This document shows positions 1-8,622 of a stretch of 64,000 nt of DNA, one piece after another; within the stretch, counting starts at the first letter, position 1, and each line of letters begins with the position of its first letter. The translations under genes were made by a program, and so were the position numbers. The DNA is from Thermodesulfobacteriota bacterium (GTDB lineage Bacteria; Desulfobacterota; Thermodesulfobacteria; Thermodesulfobacteriales; Thermodesulfobacteriaceae), in NCBI GenBank assembly GCA_030550555.1, contig JAUQPD010000014.1, forward strand, positions 1 to 64,000, written 5' to 3'. The notes under the pieces were generated by a model that searched no databases, was not told the origin of the DNA, and saw only the letters and a program-made list of their open reading frames with translations.

Positions 1-852
1 TCCACCTCCAATTAATCCCGCTTCAGAAATAGAATAGTGGGGGTTCCTAAAGGGTCTCTCGGTAATGAAAGGTTTCTTTTGTGTTAACAGACCTGCTACC
101 GAGTAGATTTTTGTTGTTTCAAGAGCTTCTTCATAGGTCATAGGAGGAAGGATTCCTGGCATACGTTGAGCAAGCATGGTTTTACCAGCACCTGGTGGGC
201 CAATGATCAACAGATTGTGACCTCCTCCTGCTGAGATCTCAAAAGCTCGTTTAGCTAGTTGTTGCCCTATGACTTCATTAAAATCTCCATAAGAAACTTC
301 ATTACAAAACTCCATAGTTAGAGGTTCATAAGTAGGCTTTACTCCATTTCGAAGATAGTCAACTACCTCTCTTAAATGACGAAATCCAAGCACTTCAAGA
401 CCCTGAACAAAAGAGGCCTCCCGTAAATTCTCGACAGGACAGAGAAGTTCACTCAGAGCCAACTCCTTTGCCTTGAGAGCAAAAGGTAATAGCCCCCTTA
501 TACCTTTTATTGCCCCATCAAGGGAGAGCTCTCCAACAAAGGCCCTATTTATCAAGGTTTCAGGGGATATTAGCCCCTCACAGGCAAGTATACCTAAGCT
601 AATTGCCAAATCAAAAGAGGTGCCCTCCTTTCGAAGATCCCCTGGTGATAGATTGACAGTTATCTTCTTCATGGGAAAGGAAAAGCCAGAGTTGAGAAGA
701 GCAGAACGAATCCTCTCCCTACTCTCCTTTATAGCACTATCAGGTAATCCAACAATTGTTATACCTGGAAGACCTCTTGTAATGTCAATCTCCACTTCGA
801 CTAAATGGGCATCTATCCCTGAGAGTGTAAATGATAGAGTCTTACTGAGCAT
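1..852 (-). CDS. comM: YifB/ComM family Mg-chelatase-like AAA+ ATPase (3' end outside window)
   Basis: The leftward reading frame is open from the ATG at 852 to the window edge, so 284 N-terminal residues are visible. It begins MLSKTLSFTLSGIDAHLVEV, the N-terminal lon-protease-like fold typical of ComM, with GLPGITIVGLPDSAIKE shortly after. A Walker A loop, GPPGAGKTML, lies near residue 217 and is followed by QRMPGILPP. In naturally transformable bacteria ComM is a hexameric helicase promoting branch migration during DNA uptake; elsewhere its role is less clear. The family is about 500 residues, so roughly 40% is missing. It lies downstream of atpE in the same orientation, separated by a possible terminator. 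The family call is secure; the role in this organism is inferred. Confidence 0.93.
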   Translation of the reverse strand, partial: MLSKTLSFTLSGIDAHLVEVEIDITRGLPGITIVGLPDSAIKESRERIRSALLNSGFSFPMKKITVNLSPGDLRKEGTSFDLAISLGILACEGLISPETLINRAFVGELSLDGAIKGIRGLLPFALKAKELALSELLCPVENLREASFVQGLEVLGFRHLREVVDYLRNGVKPTYEPLTMEFCNEVSYGDFNEVIGQQLAKRAFEISAGGGHNLLIIGPPGAGKTMLAQRMPGILPPMTYEEALETTKIYSVAGLLTQKKPFITERPFRNPHYSISEAGLIGGG

Positions 853-882
853 CCCAAAGAATAATTATTCTCTAAAATAATT

Positions 883-917
883 GGAGGGCCTAAAGCCTCT
901 TTGGCCTCAGACCCTCT
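883..917. terminator. Inverted repeat between atpE and comM, possible terminator
   Basis: A GC-rich imperfect hairpin can be formed here (outer GGAGGG/CCCTC, inner AAAGCC/GGC elements). It lies about 30 bp past the atpE stop on the minus strand. No clean U tract follows, so intrinsic termination is uncertain. Confidence 0.3.
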
Positions 918-946
918 GATAATAATTTGATAATTTTTAATGTCTC

Positions 947-1372
<426 letters not shown>

Positions 1373-1391
1373 TCACCCCTTGATAAATTCC

Positions 1392-2138
1392 TTAATGGTG
1401 CTCCTCAACAGCTCCAGCGAAGTAAACAAGGCTCAAAAGAACAAAAATAAAGGTCTGAATAAATCCAACCGCAACGCCAAGAATCATCACCGGTAAAGGT
1501 GCAAAAAACTTACCGCCAAGCATCGTAAGGATTCCTAAAAGTATCTCCTTTGACAAAAGATTTCCGAAGAGTCGGAATGAGAGAGATAGGATTCTTCCAA
1601 CATGGCTAAAAATCTCTGCAGGAAGCATAAGAGGAATCAACCAAGGTATAGGTCCAAGAAAATCCTTGAAATAGGCAAGGCCTTTATACTTAAGACCTAA
1701 ATAGTGATAATATATAATCGTAATTAATGTTAGCCCCATGGTTACATTTATATTAGCAGTTGGAGACATAAACCCTGGTATCAATCCCATAAGATTTGAA
1801 AAGAGTATGTATAAAGCATATGTCATAATTAATGGAAATACTGTTGGCATAAGTTTATCTAATTTGTCATGTGGAAGATTACTCTTTGTAAAATTATGGA
1901 CAGTTTCTACGACAAATTCCCAGACATTCTGGAAGGCACCTGGGAGAAAGTCTCTCTTAGAACGAGCTATAAGAGCAAGCACTATAATAATAGTTACGAC
2001 AAGATAGCTATGCACCATGTGTGGAGCAAGTAATTGAGCAAGTATTCCATACTTCTCTGCCTCTTCATAATAGTGCCATCCAGAAGGTAAACCCAGTTTT
2101 TCAAGTATTAGACAGAGAAACAAAATTGGGTGTTCCAT
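1392..2138 (-). CDS. atpB: ATP synthase Fo subunit a
   Basis: Subunit a is the membrane stator that provides the two proton half-channels next to the c-ring. The 248-residue protein has several membrane helices. The essential arginine is Arg189 in SLSFRLFGN, and the last helix carries the conserved Gln in GFIQTFIFVLLS. The N-terminal region holds the HSYLVVTIIIVL helix and the FQNVWEFVVE segment typical of bacterial a subunits. It lies between atpI and atpE, 12 bp after atpI. No atpF or F1 gene is adjacent, so the Fo and F1 genes are split in this genome, as in several Desulfobacterota relatives. The start ATG has a plausible GGAGG site upstream. Confidence 0.97.
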   Translation of the reverse strand: MEHPILFLCLILEKLGLPSGWHYYEEAEKYGILAQLLAPHMVHSYLVVTIIIVLALIARSKRDFLPGAFQNVWEFVVETVHNFTKSNLPHDKLDKLMPTVFPLIMTYALYILFSNLMGLIPGFMSPTANINVTMGLTLITIIYYHYLGLKYKGLAYFKDFLGPIPWLIPLMLPAEIFSHVGRILSLSFRLFGNLLSKEILLGILTMLGGKFFAPLPVMILGVAVGFIQTFIFVLLSLVYFAGAVEEHH

Positions 2139-2150
2139 ATCCTGCCTCCT

Positions 2151-2582
2151 CTAATAACTTTCTCTACTTCTAAGCCAATATCTAAACATAACAACAAAAA
2201 TCTGAAGATATACTAAAGTAAATCCAGCAAGAAGAGACACAGGGTGTAATTTCAATTTGGTCATTAGAAAATAGAAGATTATTGCAAGTGCAAGAAGCCG
2301 TAAGTAAACCTTAATTAGAAATAAAGTCCTCTCCTTTTGGTAGGGCCTCTCAACACAGGCCATAACATTTTGATAGACCTTGTATAGAAGTTCTCTACCT
2401 TCTTTACGAAGAGTATAAAAATTGATATATCCAAGAACAGAACCTATAAAAAAGCCCAGTATATGCACCAACTCTCTCACAATTATAGATACACAGATAA
2501 GGCCAAGAACTATACTCGTTAACATAAAAATGTTTAATTCTTTAAGTATACCTTCAACTTCACTCCTTCCCATTTTTATCAA
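2151..2582 (-). CDS. atpI: ATP synthase I-chain family membrane protein
   Basis: A 143-residue protein with about four predicted membrane helices, matching the small poorly conserved ATP synthase I chain family that precedes atpB in many operons. AtpI is thought to help c-ring assembly or ion supply, but it is not a catalytic subunit. The helices lie around residues 15-35, 38-58, 88-108 and 112-132, with a positively charged central loop. It overlaps the end of the AtpZ-like gene by 23 bp and precedes atpB by 12 bp, supporting co-transcription. The first Met or the one at residue 4 (MGRSEVEG) could be the start. The call rests mainly on position, size and topology. Confidence 0.75.
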   Translation of the reverse strand: MIKMGRSEVEGILKELNIFMLTSIVLGLICVSIIVRELVHILGFFIGSVLGYINFYTLRKEGRELLYKVYQNVMACVERPYQKERTLFLIKVYLRLLALAIIFYFLMTKLKLHPVSLLAGFTLVYLQIFVVMFRYWLRSRESY

Positions 2583-2820
2583 GCTCTTTCATCCTTTTTT
2601 TGCTATAGTAAAGTAAATTTTTGATACCACCTATTGCTCCGAGTATTATGAACAATGTTGTTAACCATGGGGAAGTCTTTCCTTTAAGTAACTTTTCCTC
2701 AATTAGCCAGCCCGTTATCGCACCAGCAAGTATTGAACCTATAACCGCAACACCAATCGTTAACCCTTCGCCAAGAACTGTCAGTAAAAACTTAAGGTTA
2801 CTCTCTCTTTTTTCTTTCAA
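2560..2820 (-). CDS. atpZ: AtpZ/AtpQ-type small membrane protein of the ATP synthase operon
   Basis: This 86-residue, two-helix protein matches the AtpZ-like family, which sits at the head of many atp operons and has been linked to assembly or ion transport with AtpI. The glycine-patterned first helix (GEGLTIGVAVIGSILAGAITGW) and the second helix (TTLFIILGAIGGIKNLLYYSKK) with a basic tail are visible. The only in-frame start before the first helix is a TTG at 2820, and it has no obvious ribosome-binding site. A promoter-like element just upstream would place the transcript start almost at this codon, suggesting leaderless translation or an unseen alternative. The gene overlaps atpI by 23 bp. 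Confidence 0.75.
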   Translation of the reverse strand: MKEKRESNLKFLLTVLGEGLTIGVAVIGSILAGAITGWLIEEKLLKGKTSPWLTTLFIILGAIGGIKNLLYYSKKRMKELDKNGKE

Positions 2821-2828
2821 TTTAGGCT

Positions 2829-2857
2829 ATTTTATGACTATGTTTTTCCTCAATCAA
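2829..2857 (-). promoter_or_regulatory. Sigma-70-like promoter before the Fo gene cluster
   Basis: Reading leftward, TTGATT at 2857-2852 is followed by a 17-bp spacer and TAAAAT at 2834-2829. The predicted transcript start is near 2822, only a couple of bases before the TTG start of the AtpZ-like gene. The match is good but not tested. Confidence 0.45.
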
Positions 2858-2906
2858 AGATGGCATTCTGACAAAAATCATCAATAATGATACTCTATAG
2901 ATTTTT

Positions 2907-5900
2907 TTAAAAATTAACCGCTTTTTTTTGCAAATTTTCAGCCCTTTTACTCCTAAAATACTCCTTTACCTGCTCCACAAAGGCCTCAAGACGCATCCTT
3001 ACTCCCATTGATTTCTGCCCATCACAGGGCACTGTAAGGAGCGGTAACCTCTCTCCAGTCTCCTCTCTTATCCTCTTGAGAATAGCAGACTGTACATTTC
3101 CTGGCATACAGGCAAAGGGGATCACATTTACAATACCCGATACTCCCTTATGAAGATACTCAACTGCCTTACCAACAGACAACATTACCTCTCCACCCTC
3201 ATAATCAGGGTGAACATACCTCTTAGCAAGCTCTTCCAATTCTTCAATTGTTGGATCCTTTGCCCTGTCCCCAAGAAAATCCTTAACTAATCGCACAAAT
3301 CCCTCTTCTTCCTTAAATTGAACCTGATTCTCAATAATAAACTTGAGAGTTGTTCCCAAAGATCCCGATCTCTTTGCCCATTTTTTGGAAATATAATTTA
3401 TAAAATAGATCCACTCCCCAATTGGTGGTAATAGAACTTCAATTCCCATATTCTCCAAGGTCCTATAAAGATTCTCATTGGCAAAGTTATTCGTGCGTAC
3501 ATAGATCTCCCCTACAACACCCACGACTGGGAGCTCCTCATCCCTCCTTGGAATCTCCATAAATTTCTCCTTGATATCAAGGAGGAGTTCTCCGAGATCT
3601 TCTCTATTCTCTATAGCCCTTTCAATCCTCTCAAGAGACTCCTTATAAAGACTATCTACTGCCTCTTTATCGTAGGCATATGGTCTGACTCGCCTTAGAA
3701 GCTTGTCAAGGATATCAACTGCTACAACCCCTCTCCAGGCAATACGAGTAAATTCCTGTCCTACAATCCCCAAATCGTCATAAAATTCTACATCCTGTTG
3801 CGGAGAATAGATGGGTAAGTTGGTTATTCCCAGATCGCGTAGAATCTTTCTATGAAGGCGATTATACTGACCAAACCTGCAAGGACCTGATCCATCGGGC
3901 ATAAAGAAAACACTCTTTTCTGGATCAAAGTCAGGTCTATTTATCAACTTCAGAAGATCTCCTGTTGTTAATATAGTTGGATAACACTCTTTGCCAGAGG
4001 TCCACTTTCTTCCAAGCTCAAGAGACTCTTCATCAGGCTCGGGAAGAACTTCAGCTTTCACACCACAGGCTCTAAAGGCAGAAGCAAGGGCCCTTGCATG
4101 GTCAGCCATGCAAGGGATGTAGATGGTTCTGCCCTCTGCGGGATGAATTCTCTGAATGTTGAAAATTCTCTTTAAGGTGTAGGGCTTTGCTTTTCCCTTG
4201 AGGCTATCCACAAAGGCTTCAAGACGAGTAACTACTCCCGCCTCAGCACTATGTTCGTCAACTTCTATCTCAATGTAGGGCTTGCCTGCAAGCAATTCTA
4301 CAAAAAAGTGTGCTATAAACGAATCAGGACCACAGGAAAAATTAGTAAAGTATATCGGAAATAGATTAGGGTGTTCTCTTATGTAATGACTGGCAAGAAG
4401 AAATCGCTGGCCATATTCCCAATACATGCCTTCAAGAGTTTCAAGGTCCCCGACCTCTTCTAAGGGAAGCATGTCAACGGGTAGTCCAAGTAGTCCAAGC
4501 TTTCTAATTTTGTGATGTATGGCGAGATTTGCACCAGGATCAAAGGCATTATAAGGTCTGCCAACAATAACTAAAATAGTCTCCCCTTCAAATTCCTTTA
4601 AAAGTTCTCTACCCCTTCTCTTTAGCCAGTGATGAAACTCCTCCTGAGCAGACTCAGCTATCTTCCAGGCCTTCTTAACTCTCTCCTCTGACTCCCCAAG
4701 GAGCATTGCAAGTCTCTTAATCTCCTCATTTAATACAAAACCGGGCCTCCCTAAATGAAAGACAGGACTAATCACCTCAATACCGAGCTCTTTGAAATTA
4801 ATACTTGCAGGAGTGATCCAGGGCATGCTCTGGACCCAGGGGCAGATCTTTCCAAGTTTAAATTCCTTTCTCTCAGGTGGTAGATCCGTAATCTGAGGTA
4901 AAAAGATTCTTTTTATTCCTAAGTCAACTAGGGTCTTCACCTGTCCAATTGCAATTTTTACTGGAAAGCAAGGCTCAGCTGGTGCAAGCTCACATCCTTT
5001 CTTGATGATCTCCTTTGAGGTAGGGGGAGAGAGAAAGACCCGATAACCTAACTCTTGAAATAGAGTGGCAAAGAGTGGGAGCCACTCGAAAAATTGAAGT
5101 GCTCTGGGGATCCCGATAACATTGGAAGAGAGATCCCTAATTGGCTCCTGGGAGAGATAAGATAGAAGTTTCTCCATTCTCTCTTGAGTAGGATTAGGAA
5201 TTCGTTCATCAGGTTTTCTGTGGTCAAGTTCGTAACGATCACATCTTCCACCATAGTAAAAACTTGAACCACCATCTACGACTACCTTCTGAATCTCACA
5301 TTGATTAGCGCAGTGTTTACATTCAAAGGTCGTTATAAAGTAGTTTTGTCTTACAAGATCAAAGCCTTTAAACTTGCTTTCCCCCTTAGTTTCTGCCCTG
5401 GCAAGCAGGGCAACACCAATTGCTCCTGTTACCTCATTGTTTGATGGAACGATAATTGGCTTTCCAAGAACCTTCTCAAAGGCAGAAACAACACCCTTAT
5501 TAAAGGCAACTGCCCCCTGGAAAAAGATCTTCTTTCCTATCTTTCTTCCCTCAACAACCTTATTTAAATAGTTGTAGACTATTGAATAGCAAAGCCCAGC
5601 AACAAGATCCTCTTTAGGAAGACCCTGCTGTTGATAATGAAGGAGATCTGATTGCATAAAAACCGTACATCTTTCTCCCATCTTCAGAGGTGCTTTACTC
5701 TGTAGGGCAATCTCTCCAAACTTTTCAATGGGAACCCCAAGTTTAACCCCCTGTTCCTGTAGAAAAGATCCAGTTCCAGCAGCACAGGCTTTATTCATGG
5801 CAAAATCTGCAATTGTCCCATTGTCAATGTAGATATATTTGGAGTCTTGGCCTCCAATCTCAAAGATAGTATCTACCTCAGGGTCAAGATAAAGAGCTCC

Positions 5901-7127
5901 ATAGGCCTGAGCGGTAATCTCATTTCTTACAACATCTGCTCCAATAAAGTCTCCAACGAGGTATCTTCCTGAACCAGTCGTCCCTACCCCCTTGACCTTT
6001 ACCTTTTTAGGTAGCTTCTCTCTGAGTTCAAGAAGACCTCTTTTTATGCTCTCGAGAGGTTTTCCATGGTGAAACATATATACCTTTGCAAGTAAAGCCC
6101 CATCCTTGTCTATAGCGACAAGTTTAGTACTCACCGATCCTACATCCACACCAAGATAGACCTCAACCTCTTCATCATCTCCGTAGGCTCTTGTAATCTG
6201 TTGTTCAATTTTTTCATTAACCCTCTTTGAAAGCTCAAAGGACTCACAGGGAACAAGCACAGGATATCTAGGTGGATCATACTTTCTATTTCTTAAGTAT
6301 TCTGCAAGGATCTCTGAGCCCCTATAGGGAGAAGTTGCCTTTCCTTCAAGACCATAGAGGCCTGCACCTATTGCACCCATTATTTTGAAATGTTCAGGAA
6401 TAATCAATTCATCGTCTTTCAGATTGAAGATCTCCTTTATTGCCCGTCTCACTCCAAAGTTGGCAGCAACTCCGCCCTGAAAAACAAGAGGTGGCAAAAT
6501 TGGACGCCCCTTGGCAAGATTACTTTTTAGATTCCTAATAATAGCAAAACAAAGTCCCGCAATGATTTCCTCATCAGGAACTGCGGTCTGCTGTAAATGA
6601 ATCATGTCAGACTTTGCAAAAACCGTGCATCTTCCCGCGATTCTAGGGACATTTTTAGCTTCAAGGGCTTTCTTGGAAAACTCTTCAATCGTATATCCAA
6701 GTCTTGCTGCCTGCTGTTCAAGAAAGGACCCTGTCCCAGCAGCGCAGAGCGTATTCAAAGCAAATTCCTCTATTTCAGGTTGCCCCCTTTCGTGGGTGAT
6801 AAAAATCAATTTTGAATCTTCACCGCCTATGTCAATTATGGTCTTCACCTCAGGATGGAAGAAGGTTGCTGACTTAGCATGGGCCATTACTTCATTTACA
6901 AAGGCACATCCGAGAATATTGGCTATGGTCTTTCCTGCAGTCCCAGTGCAGGTGATCCCAGATAGACTATTTCCAAATCTCTCCTCAACTTCTCTCAAGA
7001 TCTTCTCTGCAGTCTCAATGGGCTGTCCATGAGTCCTCTGATAAGTAGAATAGAGGATTTCTCTTTTTTCATTTAATACTGCAACCTTTGCTGTTCCTGA
7101 TCCTACATCAAGCCCAACATAGAGCAT
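2907..7127 (-). CDS. Giant acyl-CoA dehydratase activase fusion (two BcrA/BadF/HgdC domains + DUF2229 + HgdB-like region)
   Basis: The 1406-residue protein belongs to the large fused 2-hydroxyacyl-CoA dehydratase activase family. These use ATP hydrolysis to drive low-potential electron transfer to a partner iron-sulfur protein. Two ASKHA ATPase modules are visible: residues 1-270 with VGLDVGSGTAKVA and CAAGTGSF, and about 325-580 with LGVDVGSVSTKLV and a second CAAGTGSF. Each has the follow-on motif RCTVF..SD..H. The two CAAGTGSF cysteines would bridge a shared [4Fe-4S] cluster, here within one chain. A cysteine-rich DUF2229 segment (CKHCANQCEIQ, then CELAPAEPCFP) follows. The C-terminal 500 residues resemble HgdB/double-cubane proteins, with cysteines in SCGPDSF, SGKECYP, GPCRFGQY and ACMPGNVQ. 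A GGAGG site precedes the ATG. No dehydratase partner gene is adjacent, so the substrate is unknown. Confidence 0.9.
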   Translation of the reverse strand: MLYVGLDVGSGTAKVAVLNEKREILYSTYQRTHGQPIETAEKILREVEERFGNSLSGITCTGTAGKTIANILGCAFVNEVMAHAKSATFFHPEVKTIIDIGGEDSKLIFITHERGQPEIEEFALNTLCAAGTGSFLEQQAARLGYTIEEFSKKALEAKNVPRIAGRCTVFAKSDMIHLQQTAVPDEEIIAGLCFAIIRNLKSNLAKGRPILPPLVFQGGVAANFGVRRAIKEIFNLKDDELIIPEHFKIMGAIGAGLYGLEGKATSPYRGSEILAEYLRNRKYDPPRYPVLVPCESFELSKRVNEKIEQQITRAYGDDEEVEVYLGVDVGSVSTKLVAIDKDGALLAKVYMFHHGKPLESIKRGLLELREKLPKKVKVKGVGTTGSGRYLVGDFIGADVVRNEITAQAYGALYLDPEVDTIFEIGGQDSKYIYIDNGTIADFAMNKACAAGTGSFLQEQGVKLGVPIEKFGEIALQSKAPLKMGERCTVFMQSDLLHYQQQGLPKEDLVAGLCYSIVYNYLNKVVEGRKIGKKIFFQGAVAFNKGVVSAFEKVLGKPIIVPSNNEVTGAIGVALLARAETKGESKFKGFDLVRQNYFITTFECKHCANQCEIQKVVVDGGSSFYYGGRCDRYELDHRKPDERIPNPTQERMEKLLSYLSQEPIRDLSSNVIGIPRALQFFEWLPLFATLFQELGYRVFLSPPTSKEIIKKGCELAPAEPCFPVKIAIGQVKTLVDLGIKRIFLPQITDLPPERKEFKLGKICPWVQSMPWITPASINFKELGIEVISPVFHLGRPGFVLNEEIKRLAMLLGESEERVKKAWKIAESAQEEFHHWLKRRGRELLKEFEGETILVIVGRPYNAFDPGANLAIHHKIRKLGLLGLPVDMLPLEEVGDLETLEGMYWEYGQRFLLASHYIREHPNLFPIYFTNFSCGPDSFIAHFFVELLAGKPYIEIEVDEHSAEAGVVTRLEAFVDSLKGKAKPYTLKRIFNIQRIHPAEGRTIYIPCMADHARALASAFRACGVKAEVLPEPDEESLELGRKWTSGKECYPTILTTGDLLKLINRPDFDPEKSVFFMPDGSGPCRFGQYNRLHRKILRDLGITNLPIYSPQQDVEFYDDLGIVGQEFTRIAWRGVVAVDILDKLLRRVRPYAYDKEAVDSLYKESLERIERAIENREDLGELLLDIKEKFMEIPRRDEELPVVGVVGEIYVRTNNFANENLYRTLENMGIEVLLPPIGEWIYFINYISKKWAKRSGSLGTTLKFIIENQVQFKEEEGFVRLVKDFLGDRAKDPTIEELEELAKRYVHPDYEGGEVMLSVGKAVEYLHKGVSGIVNVIPFACMPGNVQSAILKRIREETGERLPLLTVPCDGQKSMGVRMRLEAFVEQVKEYFRSKRAENLQKKAVNF

Positions 7128-7179
7128 AATAATACCTCCAGAGTTTAGATCTATTCTAATGTTAAGACATTTTTTTATC

Positions 7180-7209
7180 TTGACAAGAAATTGTTTATTT
7201 GGGTATAAT
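7180..7209 (+). promoter_or_regulatory. Consensus sigma-70 promoter of the bacteriohemerythrin gene
   Basis: TTGACA at 7180-7185 and TATAAT at 7204-7209 are both perfect hexamers, separated by 18 bp. The bacteriohemerythrin start lies 33 bp beyond the -10 hexamer, with AGGAGGG at 7229-7235 as ribosome-binding site. This is the strongest-looking promoter in the window. Confidence 0.85.
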
Positions 7210-7242
7210 ATCCTTTCAAAAATACTTCAGGAGGGTTCTGCG

Positions 7243-7650
7243 ATGCCTTTTATTGAGTGGTCTGATAAGCTCATTACTGGAGTTAGGGAGGCTGATGAAC
7301 AACACAAGAAGTTAGTTAGCCTTATCAATGAACTCTACGATGCGATGAAACAGGGAAAGGGCATAGAGGTGATTGATAAAACCTTAGATGAGCTTGTGCG
7401 TTATGCAGGATATCATTTTACTACTGAAGAGACACTGATGAGCAAATATGGTTATCCAGAGCTTGCAAGTCACAAGCGGGAACATGAGGCCTTTAAGGCT
7501 AAGATCAAGGAGTTTCTTGAAAAAAAGGCAAAAGGTGAAGCCACTCTTACAATGGAAGTGATGACCTTTTTAAAAGACTGGCTTGTAAAACACATTATGG
7601 GAACAGACAAGAAATATGGTCCTTTCCTTCAGCAAAAGATGGGTAAATAG
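7243..7650 (+). CDS. Bacteriohemerythrin (oxygen-binding diiron protein)
   Basis: A 135-residue cytoplasmic hemerythrin, which binds O2 at a non-heme diiron centre. In anaerobes it is thought to store, deliver or scavenge oxygen. The full ligand set of a four-helix hemerythrin is visible in order: His in ADEQHKKL, His and Glu in GYHFTTEE, the HxxxH pair in SHKREH, and HxxxxD in KHIMGTD. Length is normal for bacterial single-domain forms. The ATG at 7243 is chosen because AGGAGGG lies seven bases upstream; the longer open frame from 7159 would run through the promoter. It is a single-gene unit transcribed away from the activase, and its consensus promoter suggests strong expression. Confidence 0.96.
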   Translation: MPFIEWSDKLITGVREADEQHKKLVSLINELYDAMKQGKGIEVIDKTLDELVRYAGYHFTTEETLMSKYGYPELASHKREHEAFKAKIKEFLEKKAKGEATLTMEVMTFLKDWLVKHIMGTDKKYGPFLQQKMGK

Positions 7651-7674
7651 GATAGGGACTTTCACCAAACTCCC

Positions 7675-7704
7675 TTGACAATTTTTTAAAATAGGTAATA
7701 TTTA
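7675..7704 (+). promoter_or_regulatory. Promoter of tRNA-Phe (and probably trmJ)
   Basis: A perfect TTGACA at 7675-7680 is followed, after 18 bp, by TATTTA at 7699-7704 (TAATAT at 7696-7701 is an alternative). The expected transcript start is about three bases before the mature tRNA end at 7714. Confidence 0.6.
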
Positions 7705-7713
7705 AAAGTTGAT

Positions 7714-7786
<73 letters not shown>

Positions 7787-7809
7787 CCTATTAGCTAAAT
7801 TCTCCTTTC

Positions 7810-8622
7810 ATGCAGGTCTATCCCGTAGCTACCCCCCAAAAAGCAAATCTCAAGAATATTTCTGTTGTCCTTGTAAACCCCATGTATCCAGAAAATATTG
7901 GCTCTGTTGCAAGGGCCTGTGCAAATTTCGGTGTTGAGGATTTGATACTTGTAAAACCAGAGGATCTCACCCCTCTTCCCATGGAGGCTATGGCAACTAA
8001 GGCAGGCTTACCTATTTTAGAGAAGATGAGAATTTTTGATGACCTACCCTCAGCTCTAAAGGATTTCCAACTTGTCATTGGCACAACAGGAAGGCTTGGA
8101 AGACGAAGATTTGTAGAGTGGACTCTAAAGGAGATTACTCCTGAAATATGTGCCCAGTCCTTTACAAATCGTATTGCAATTCTCTTTGGAAATGAGCGTC
8201 TTGGACTAAGCAATGAAGACCTATTTTATTGTGACATGGTATTGACTATTCCTACAACAGAAAGGGCCTCCTTAAATCTTTCTCAGGCAGTAGTAATTGT
8301 GCTTTATGAAATCTTTCAATATGCAGGAACCTTTGAGTTACCCAAGCCTGAGCGGGCAACTCAAGCAGAAATCCAAGCTATGTTTCAACTTATTGAAGAG
8401 ACCCTCAGAGCCATTGACTATGTTCCTCACCAAAATCCCCTTCTCTGGTTTACGCAAATTAAGAGGGTCCTTACTTCGAGGGACATCACCTCAAGAGAAG
8501 CTAAGATTATAATGGGGTTCTGTAGGCAACTCCTCTGGGCACTTGGCAAAGCCCCTAAGGACTCTTCTCAAGCAGAGCAAACACCTCAAAGTGATATGTC
8601 CGGGGGAACATATCAAAAATAA
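7810..8622 (+). CDS. trmJ: tRNA (cytidine/uridine-2'-O-)-methyltransferase, TrmJ family
   Basis: This 270-residue SPOUT-fold enzyme transfers a methyl group from S-adenosylmethionine to the ribose 2'-O of a tRNA nucleotide, position 32 in TrmJ. The N-terminal motif VVLVNPMYPENIGSVARACANF carries the Asn-Glu and Arg of the active site. The C-terminal knot motifs are ILFGNERLGLSNEDL and IPTTERASLNLSQAVVIVLYE. Residues about 190-250 form the helical C-terminal extension found in TrmJ rather than in plain SpoU proteins. It directly follows tRNA-Phe, and its last 68 bp overlap the 3' end of the convergent rlmD gene. No strong ribosome-binding site is seen at the ATG, so the start is moderately sure. 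Confidence 0.9.
   Translation: MQVYPVATPQKANLKNISVVLVNPMYPENIGSVARACANFGVEDLILVKPEDLTPLPMEAMATKAGLPILEKMRIFDDLPSALKDFQLVIGTTGRLGRRRFVEWTLKEITPEICAQSFTNRIAILFGNERLGLSNEDLFYCDMVLTIPTTERASLNLSQAVVIVLYEIFQYAGTFELPKPERATQAEIQAMFQLIEETLRAIDYVPHQNPLLWFTQIKRVLTSRDITSREAKIIMGFCRQLLWALGKAPKDSSQAEQTPQSDMSGGTYQK

Noticed and set aside
473-880. A rightward 135-aa open frame over comM
   Set aside because: It lies antisense to a strongly conserved AAA+ gene and has no family features; it is a shadow frame.
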